A stretch of DNA of 5,312 nucleotides, taken from positions 9,749-15,060 of the forward strand of contig MHKK01000014.1 of NCBI GenBank assembly GCA_001818365.1, written 5' to 3'. Below are positions 1-4,364 of this stretch, in pieces (position 1 is the stretch's first letter; every line of letters starts with the position of its first letter). A program made the translations under genes and the position numbers. The notes beneath the pieces are model-generated. The model was not told where the DNA came from. It saw only the letters and a program-made list of their open reading frames with translations, and searched no databases. Source of the DNA: Candidatus Komeilibacteria bacterium RIFCSPHIGHO2_01_FULL_52_14 (GTDB lineage: Bacteria > Patescibacteriota > Patescibacteriia > UBA1558 > 2-01-FULL-52-15).

Positions 1-1
1 C

Positions 2-991
2 CATGTGCGCGTCGTCCATAGTCAGGGTGTCGTGGCGGTCGGCAAGCCCAACGGCGAAGTACAGCCGTCCGACGTGCAGCGTGCGGTCGAACAGTCGCAG
101 GCAGTCGCCGCTGCCCCGAACTACGAGATCCTGCATATCATTCCGAAATTTTTCAATTTGGACAACCAGTTGCATTTGAAAGATCCGCTGGGCATGACGG
201 GAATCAAACTCGAGGCACACACGCAGGTTATTTTGGGGCTGGGATCCCAGGTAAAAAATTTGACCAAGTGCATGTACCGTACGCAGCTCGACGTCGAGGG
301 AATGGTTTTTTCGCCCCTTGCGTGCGCGCAAGCCGTTCTGTCAAAACGTCAGCGGGACCTCGGCGTCGCCCTCGTCAACATAGGAGGCGGCACGACGTCG
401 GTCGCGGTGTACGAAGAAGGCGATCTCCTGCATGCGGCAGTGATACCGCTCGGCTCGGATCATGTCACGGCGGATCTTGCGATCGGATTGCGCGTTGCGA
501 TGGAAATTGCGGAACGCGTGAAACAGGATCATGAAACTATTGTGGCAAGTAAAGTTTCCAAACGGGACGAGATCGATGTGGCAAAATATTCGGCGGAGGA
601 GATGCCCCGTACGATGATATCAAAGAAAATGATCGCGGAAATCATCGAAGCACGGCTGCGCGAGATTTTTTCACTGGTGAATCAGGAGCTCGCCAAAGTG
701 GGGAAGGCGAAGAAACTCCCTGCCGGCATCGTTTTAACGGGAGGCGGTTCGCGGCAGCAGGGAATTCTCGATTTTGCGAAAGAGGAATTGAAGCTCCCGG
801 TATTTTTGGGAAGCGTTGATTCGGTCTTTACGCCGATCGATAAGGTGAAGGAGCCGGAATTCTCGACCGCATTCGGGCTTGTGACATACTCCGAAGGAGA
901 GCCGATGCACGAACGACAGTCAACGTTCGGTTTTTTGTCGCGTGCGACGGATGCGATCACGCGGCGGTTGCGCGGGCTTCTGCCAAAATAG
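2..991 (+). CDS. ftsA: Cell division protein FtsA, 5'-truncated by the window edge
   Basis: Actin-like ATPase that tethers FtsZ polymers to the inner face of the membrane and recruits later division proteins. The reading frame is open at the left edge, and the first visible residues (HVRVVHSQG) align with roughly residue 91 of E. coli FtsA, so about 90 residues of subdomain 1A and the start of 1C are missing. The GTG at 5 is therefore an internal valine, not the start. Visible in order: the rest of the FtsA-specific 1C domain (ILHIIPKFF, DPLGMTGIKLEAH), the phosphate-2 loop NIGGGTTS (377-400), subdomain 2B, the adenosine-binding motif AGIVLTGGGS (722-751), and a C-terminal amphipathic membrane helix (FLSRATDAITRRLRGLLPK). 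The usual phosphate-2 form is DIGGGTTD, so both acidic positions are changed, to N and S. The gene ends in TAG. It precedes ftsZ as in most bacteria, but a probable terminator and a new promoter separate them. Identity is very sure. Confidence 0.96.
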   Translation, partial: HVRVVHSQGVVAVGKPNGEVQPSDVQRAVEQSQAVAAAPNYEILHIIPKFFNLDNQLHLKDPLGMTGIKLEAHTQVILGLGSQVKNLTKCMYRTQLDVEGMVFSPLACAQAVLSKRQRDLGVALVNIGGGTTSVAVYEEGDLLHAAVIPLGSDHVTADLAIGLRVAMEIAERVKQDHETIVASKVSKRDEIDVAKYSAEEMPRTMISKKMIAEIIEARLREIFSLVNQELAKVGKAKKLPAGIVLTGGGSRQQGILDFAKEELKLPVFLGSVDSVFTPIDKVKEPEFSTAFGLVTYSEGEPMHERQSTFGFLSRATDAITRRLRGLLPK

Positions 992-1002
992 CAGAGCTTG
1001 CT

Positions 1003-1021
1003 TGTTCACATTTTTTGAACA
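1003..1021 (+). other. Short inverted repeat after ftsA
   Basis: TGTTCA (1003-1008) and TGAACA (1016-1021) form a perfect 6-bp inverted repeat around a 7-nt T-rich spacer, 11 bp after the ftsA stop and directly before the probable terminator. It could be a first hairpin stabilising the mRNA 3' end or a binding site for a dimeric regulator upstream of the ftsZ promoter. The sequence alone does not decide between these. Confidence 0.4.
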
Positions 1022-1024
1022 CGG

Positions 1025-1052
1025 GCGGTATAAAAACCGCTTTGTTTTTTTT
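1025..1052 (+). terminator. Probable intrinsic terminator of ftsA
   Basis: GCGGT (1025-1029) pairs with ACCGC (1036-1040) across a 6-nt A-rich loop, and is followed at once by a T-rich tract with 11 T in 12 positions (1041-1052). Two G-T wobbles (1023-1024 with 1041-1042) could lengthen the base. The stem is short, so termination may be partial, but the stem plus U-tract layout is canonical. Confidence 0.65.
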
Positions 1053-1069
1053 GTCGTCTCATGTATACT
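1042..1069 (+). promoter_or_regulatory. Probable ftsZ promoter
   Basis: A strong -10 box TATACT lies at 1064-1069. The best -35 candidate is TTGTTT at 1042-1047, with a 16-bp spacer; it matches TTGACA only in the TTG and sits inside the T tract of the ftsA terminator. Transcription would start near 1076, giving a leader of about 20 nt before the ftsZ ATG at 1096. The same TATACT hexamer appears before the last gene of the window. The -10 is convincing; the -35 is weak. Confidence 0.6.
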
Positions 1070-1095
1070 AAGCACCATAGAATTAACTAACTATC

Positions 1096-2259
1096 ATGGC
1101 TCGTCGAACTACGTTTGAGGTTAAACCGGCAATCGAAAGCATTGCAAAGATAAAGGTAGTCGGAGTTGGCGGATCGGGCGGCGCTGCGATAAACAGGATG
1201 CTTGCACGAAAAATTCGCAGCATTGAATTCATTGCTATGAACACCGATCTGCAGGCGCTCCAGCAATCGCTCGCAGATGTTAAACTCCAGATCGGTAAAG
1301 AAACGACGCGCGGCTTGGGAGCGGGGATGAATCCCGATCTTGGCGCGCGTTCGGCCGAGGAGAACGCGGATGAGATTCGCAAAATGATCGGCGATGCCGA
1401 TATGGTTTTTTTAACCTGCGGTTTGGGCGGCGGCACCGGCAGCGGTGCGGTTCCGGTGATCGCGGACATCGCCCGCGAGGCGGGAGCCCTTACCGTTGCC
1501 GTGGTGACGAAGCCGTTCAAGTTCGAGGGGGCGCAGCGGCGTCGCATTGCAGAGGATGCCTACGAACGGCTGATCGATAAAGTGGACACGATCATAACAA
1601 TTCCGAACGACCGGCTGTTGCAGATCGTGGACAAAAAAACATCGCTGCTTGAAGCATTCGCCGTTGTTGACGACGTTCTGAACCAGGGTGTCATCGGCAT
1701 CTCGGAGCTCATTACGATTCCCGGCATGATCAACGTCGATTTTGCGGACGTGAAGGCGATAATGAACGGCGCAGGATCGGCTCTCATGGGTATTGGTGTC
1801 GCAAGCGGTGAAGATCGCGCCGTGATGGCCGCGCGTGCGGCCGTTGAAAGTCCGCTCCTTGAGGTATCCATCGAAGGCGCGCGCGGCGTGCTCTTTGTGG
1901 TGACCGCCGGTCCGAGCTTGACGATGCATGAAGTGAACGCCGCAGCGGAAGTGATTACCGCGAGTGCCGATCCCGAGGCGAAGATTATTTTTGGGACGGT
2001 CATTGATGAACGCATGGGAGATGAGCTGAAGGCGACGGTCATTGCGACCGGGTTCAGAAGTTTTTCGGAAAAAGGGAAGGAGAAGCGTCTTCAGCAGGAA
2101 CCGCGCAACGAGCAATTCCGTCAGCAGGCAACGGAAACACCCTCGGTACATCGGTCGGTTTTTTTCAAACCGAAAGAAAGCGTTCCCGACACGACTTCCG
2201 AACCGCACGATGAACTCGACATCCCGACGTTTATCCGTAATCAGATGAAGAAACGATAA
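1096..2259 (+). CDS. ftsZ: Cell division GTPase FtsZ
   Basis: Tubulin-like GTPase that polymerises at midcell into the Z ring, the scaffold for division. At 387 aa it has the normal length. Visible motifs: the first nucleotide loop VGVGGSGGAAINRM (residues 22-35), NTD (49-51), GLGAGMNPDLGA, the tubulin signature GGGTGSG (111-117, where most bacteria have GGGTGTG), VVTKPFKFEG, IPNDRLL, the T7 synergy loop NVDFAD (213-218) with its catalytic aspartates, and ASGEDRA (236-242). The globular part ends near residue 320. A polar linker of about 50 residues follows, then the conserved tail LDIPTFIR (374-381) that binds FtsA, and a basic end (KKR). The ATG at 1096 is supported by an in-frame TAA just upstream (1084-1086) and by the usual short N-terminal extension. 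No Shine-Dalgarno sequence is visible. A probable dedicated promoter lies upstream. The gene ends in TAA. Confidence 0.98.
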   Translation: MARRTTFEVKPAIESIAKIKVVGVGGSGGAAINRMLARKIRSIEFIAMNTDLQALQQSLADVKLQIGKETTRGLGAGMNPDLGARSAEENADEIRKMIGDADMVFLTCGLGGGTGSGAVPVIADIAREAGALTVAVVTKPFKFEGAQRRRIAEDAYERLIDKVDTIITIPNDRLLQIVDKKTSLLEAFAVVDDVLNQGVIGISELITIPGMINVDFADVKAIMNGAGSALMGIGVASGEDRAVMAARAAVESPLLEVSIEGARGVLFVVTAGPSLTMHEVNAAAEVITASADPEAKIIFGTVIDERMGDELKATVIATGFRSFSEKGKEKRLQQEPRNEQFRQQATETPSVHRSVFFKPKESVPDTTSEPHDELDIPTFIRNQMKKR

Positions 2260-2262
2260 CGC

Positions 2263-2308
2263 TTAACTAGTAACCGTTAACTCTTAATAGTTAACCGCTA
2301 CTAGTTAC
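2263..2308 (+). repeat. AT-rich imperfect inverted repeat after ftsZ
   Basis: Four bases after the ftsZ stop, a 20-bp left arm (2263-2282) and a 20-bp right arm (2289-2308) are reverse complements at 17 of 20 positions around a 6-nt loop (2283-2288). Both arms are built from the same palindromic words, ACTAGT (2266-2271, 2300-2305) and GTTAAC (2276-2281, 2290-2295). As RNA this would be a long but AT-rich hairpin. No T tract follows, so it is not a standard terminator. It may protect the ftsZ mRNA 3' end or be a degenerate repeat array. Confidence 0.7.
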
Positions 2309-2320
2309 CAGTTAATAGTT

Positions 2321-2335
2321 CCACCCAAAGGGTGG
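2321..2335 (+). other. Perfect 6-bp hairpin
   Basis: CCACCC (2321-2326) and GGGTGG (2330-2335) pair perfectly around an AAA loop. It abuts the larger hairpin at 2336 with no spacer, so the two could stack coaxially in RNA. There is no T tract downstream. Function is unknown. Confidence 0.6.
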
Positions 2336-2386
2336 TCGCCCTCCCGTTCGGGTCTGAGGACCCTCAGGGTCCGAACGACTGGGCGA
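2336..2386 (+). other. 51-bp three-segment palindrome (large hairpin) upstream of nrdR
   Basis: Three nested stems are separated by small internal loops: TCGCCC with GGGCGA (2336-2341 with 2381-2386), CGTTCGG with CCGAACG (2345-2351 with 2371-2377), and CTGAG with CTCAG (2354-2358 with 2363-2367), with a GACC tip. That makes 18 base pairs without a mismatch inside any segment. The tip can also fold as GGACCC-TCA-GGGTCC (2358-2372) or GGGTC-TGAG-GACCC (2350-2363), which exclude each other. It ends 18 nt before the nrdR ATG and lacks a U tract. It could be a structured mRNA leader, a protein-binding palindrome or the body of a repeat element. Confidence 0.7.
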
Positions 2387-2404
2387 AATCGTTAATAGTT
2401 ATGT

Positions 2405-2881
2405 ATGCTGTGCCCGGTCTGTTCTCACCGCGATACGAAAGTTATCGACTCTCGACTGACTCTCGATCGAGCCGGCATCCGGCGACGTCGCCAATGTCTG
2501 AAATGCAATTTTCGTTTTTCTACCGTTGAACAGATCGAGATTCTGGACCTCACGGTCGTGAAGCGTGACGGCACGAAGCAGCCGTATAACCGGGATAAAA
2601 TCATCCAGGGTCTGCGGAAGGCGCTTGAAAAACGTTCCTATACCGAGGAAAGTTTCATCAATCTCGTATCACGGATCGAACGCGACATTCAAAAAACAAA
2701 GAAAAACGAGCTTACCAGCAATCAGATCGGTGAGATAGTCATGAGGAAGCTCGAATCCTTCGATCAGGTGGGGTATATCCGTTACGCGTCCGTCTACCGC
2801 GATTTTCGCGATGTCGGATCGTTTCAGAGAGAAGTAAAAAACATCATGAGTCGGCGTCATAAGCGACGCAAGAAAAAATAA
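2405..2881 (+). CDS. nrdR: Transcriptional repressor NrdR (zinc ribbon plus ATP-cone)
   Basis: Nucleotide-sensing repressor that binds NrdR boxes before ribonucleotide reductase genes and so couples dNTP supply to need. At 158 aa it has the usual family length. An N-terminal four-cysteine zinc ribbon is complete (C3, C6, C31, C34), with the basic RRRRQC stretch involved in DNA contact. It is followed by an ATP-cone that starts at VVKRDG (51-56) and runs through IGEIVMRKL and YIRYASVYRDF. The C terminus is strongly basic (RRHKRRKKK). The ATG at 2405 is chosen because NrdR proteins begin M-x-CP-x-C; the ATG four bases upstream is in another frame. No Shine-Dalgarno sequence is visible. The next gene starts 2 bp after the TAA, indicating cotranscription. 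No ribonucleotide reductase gene or clear NrdR box lies in the window, so its targets are elsewhere. Confidence 0.96.
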   Translation: MLCPVCSHRDTKVIDSRLTLDRAGIRRRRQCLKCNFRFSTVEQIEILDLTVVKRDGTKQPYNRDKIIQGLRKALEKRSYTEESFINLVSRIERDIQKTKKNELTSNQIGEIVMRKLESFDQVGYIRYASVYRDFRDVGSFQREVKNIMSRRHKRRKKK

Positions 2882-2883
2882 CC

Positions 2884-3192
2884 ATGCCTGATACGACACA
2901 GCAGAACCAGCCGATCGCTGCGCTCACCGAGCAGGTGCGCGAACTGACGGTGCAGGTAAAAAAATTACGGCGCCGCATGCTCTATGCGTCGATCTACGAG
3001 GTGTTGAAACTGATACTTATCGTCGGGCCTCTTATTTTTTCCCTTTGGTACTTTGGCCCGCAATTGCAGCAGCTCTATCGGACATGGAGCACGCTGATGC
3101 AGAACGCGAACCAGTATTCCAATCCGTCGGCCGACCAACAGCAACAGATGCTTGAGCAGATCCGCGCTCAATATCCGCAATTATTCCGCTAA
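2884..3192 (+). CDS. Small coiled-coil single-pass membrane protein, function unknown
   Basis: A 102-aa protein that I do not recognise. Residues 11-32 show a regular heptad pattern (I11, L14, V18, L21, V25, L28, M32), predicting a short coiled coil. A basic cluster KKLRRR (26-31) precedes one hydrophobic segment at about 40-58 (VLKLILIVGPLIFSLWYFG). The positive-inside rule then places the N-terminal coil in the cytoplasm and the 44-residue Gln-rich tail outside. There is no cleavage site and no enzyme motif. It lies 2 bp after nrdR and 11 bp before prfB, so it is very likely translated from the same mRNA. Its composition and codon use resemble the neighbours. No Shine-Dalgarno sequence is visible. 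It is probably a real gene, given the tight packing and structured sequence, but nothing here indicates a role in translation or dNTP control. Confidence 0.85.
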   Translation: MPDTTQQNQPIAALTEQVRELTVQVKKLRRRMLYASIYEVLKLILIVGPLIFSLWYFGPQLQQLYRTWSTLMQNANQYSNPSADQQQQMLEQIRAQYPQLFR

Positions 3193-3203
3193 GCGGCAAC
3201 GCA

Positions 3204-4313
3204 ATGGACGAACTTATTGATGCATTGCAGAGCATCAAAAAACGGATTGATGCCATGAAAGCAGCGTTGCGGTATTCGGAAAAAGACGATTATTTAAAAC
3301 AATTGTCGGAGCAGATGTCGGCTCCGGATTTTTGGAGCGATCGCGCAACGGCGCAAAAGGTCTCGCAGGAATCCGTACGGCTTGAACGCTGGATCTCCGT
3401 CTGGAAGAGGATGGAGCACCGCCTCGATGCGGCGCTCGCCGTTGCAGCGGATGATCGTGCGGATCATGCCGCGACTCTTCATGACGAACTGGAGGCCGAA
3501 CGCGCGGCGCTGGAACAAGAGCTGGAAGCAAAAGAGCTTGAGATGCTGCTCGACGAACCGCACGACGAACGTCCCGCGATTCTCACGATATACAGCGGTG
3601 CGGGCGGCGTCGATGCGCAGGATTGGGCCGAGATGCTCTCCCGCATGTATCTTCGCTTTGCCGCAACCCACGGGTATACGGCAACCGTGTTGCAGCGGAC
3701 TTCCGGCCAAAGTGCCGGTATCAAGAATATGACGCTTCGGATCGAGGGCGACCATGCATACGGATATTTAAAAAATGAAGCGGGCGTTCACCGGCTTGTC
3801 CGGCTTTCGCCCTATGATGCCGATCATGCGCGGCATACGTCCTTTGCCATGGTTGAGGTTTTACCGGAACTCGATGAACCGGACACTGTTGAGGTTCCGG
3901 CGGACGATGTGCGCATTGACGTATTCCGTTCCTCGGGCCACGGCGGCCAGTCAGTCAACACCACCGACTCGGCGGTACGGCTGACGCATCTTCCCACCGG
4001 CATCACGGTCTCTTGCCAGAATGAGCGCTCGCAGCTGCAGAACAAGAATCAGGCGTGGAAGATGCTTCTGGGGAAATTGGCGGCTTACTATTCCGCGCAA
4101 CGCGACGAAGAGCGACAGCTTTTGCGGGGAGAATTTACCGAGAATGCTTGGGGGAGCCAGATAAGATCGTACGTGTTGCATCCGTACAAAATGGTGAAGG
4201 ATCACCGGACGAAGTTTGAGAGCAAGGATCCCCAGTCGGTGTTGGACGGTGACGTCTTGCCATTCATCGAAGCGGAGCTGCGCGCACGATCGATGGAAAA
4301 ACACAGCTCATAG
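3204..4313 (+). CDS. prfB: Peptide chain release factor 2 (RF2)
   Basis: Class I release factor that reads UGA and UAA in the ribosomal A site and triggers hydrolysis of peptidyl-tRNA. At 369 aa it is complete. Visible in order: a helical N-terminal domain with the RF2-type APDFWSD (about 40-46), the codon-recognition region, the catalytic domain with GGQ (247-249) in SSGHGGQSVNTTDSAVRLTHLPTGI-like context, and the C-terminal WGSQIRSYVLHPY and VLDGD motifs. The specificity tripeptide is SPY (202-204) where RF2 usually has SPF; RF1 has PxT, so the RF2 assignment holds. The region matching the E. coli frameshift site (around A21-L22-R23-Y24) is continuous, with no in-frame UGA, so the autoregulatory +1 frameshift is absent. 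The start at 3204 gives the expected N-terminal length. No Shine-Dalgarno sequence is visible, and translation may depend on coupling to the gene 11 bp upstream. The stop is TAG, which RF1 reads. Confidence 0.97.
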   Translation: MDELIDALQSIKKRIDAMKAALRYSEKDDYLKQLSEQMSAPDFWSDRATAQKVSQESVRLERWISVWKRMEHRLDAALAVAADDRADHAATLHDELEAERAALEQELEAKELEMLLDEPHDERPAILTIYSGAGGVDAQDWAEMLSRMYLRFAATHGYTATVLQRTSGQSAGIKNMTLRIEGDHAYGYLKNEAGVHRLVRLSPYDADHARHTSFAMVEVLPELDEPDTVEVPADDVRIDVFRSSGHGGQSVNTTDSAVRLTHLPTGITVSCQNERSQLQNKNQAWKMLLGKLAAYYSAQRDEERQLLRGEFTENAWGSQIRSYVLHPYKMVKDHRTKFESKDPQSVLDGDVLPFIEAELRARSMEKHSS

Positions 4314-4319
4314 CGTCCG

Positions 4320-4348
4320 TTTTCAGATAGCGCCGTTCACGGTATACT
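4320..4348 (+). promoter_or_regulatory. Probable promoter of the secreted-protein gene
   Basis: TTTTCA (4320-4325, four of six matches to TTGACA) and TATACT (4343-4348, five of six to TATAAT) are separated by the optimal 17 bp. Transcription would start near 4355, leaving a leader of only about 10 nt before the ATG at 4365. The following gene may thus be nearly leaderless. No terminator hairpin is seen between the prfB stop and this promoter. Confidence 0.6.
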
Positions 4349-4364
4349 GATACTAGCCCGTCGT

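Larger units (their letters stand above)
2311..2400 (+). repeat. 70-bp GC-rich block flanked by a 10-bp direct repeat
   Basis: GTTAATAGTT occurs exactly at 2311-2320 and 2391-2400, and nine of its bases (TTAATAGTT) also occur at 2284-2292. The 70 bp between the two exact copies (2321-2390) are about 66% G+C, against about 34% for the 61 bp before them, and consist almost wholly of two hairpins. The layout resembles a small non-autonomous inserted element with a target-site duplication. Because the word also occurs a third time, the flanking copies may instead be part of a local TTAA/TAGTT repeat. No coding capacity is seen. Confidence 0.55.

Noticed and set aside
5..7. GTG as the start codon of ftsA
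   Set aside because: The frame is open upstream to the edge, and the residues here align inside the 1C domain near residue 91 of FtsA, so this is an internal valine of a truncated gene.
1411..2208. Long antisense open frame (265 codons) opposite ftsZ
   Set aside because: It lies within a certain ftsZ gene, is rich in H, R and C as expected of a shadow frame, and shows no domain.
2336..2390. The large hairpin as an intrinsic terminator of ftsZ
   Set aside because: The stem is followed by AATCGTTAATAG, not a T tract. A factor-dependent role cannot be excluded, but the canonical signature is missing.
2260..2404. CRISPR array or tRNA in the ftsZ-nrdR spacer
   Set aside because: The repeats are short, degenerate and irregularly spaced with no spacers of constant length, and the stems do not form a cloverleaf or carry anticodon and T-loop sequences.
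2260..2404. NrdR box autoregulating nrdR
   Set aside because: I find no pair of ACACWATATWTWGTGT-like 16-mers in the spacer.
2332..2529. Plus-strand open frame across the spacer into nrdR
   Set aside because: It reads through the hairpins and then overlaps nrdR in another frame, and its product shows no recognisable feature.
3204..3290. Programmed +1 frameshift in prfB
   Set aside because: The 369-codon frame is continuous through the equivalent region with no UGA and no internal SD-like sequence.
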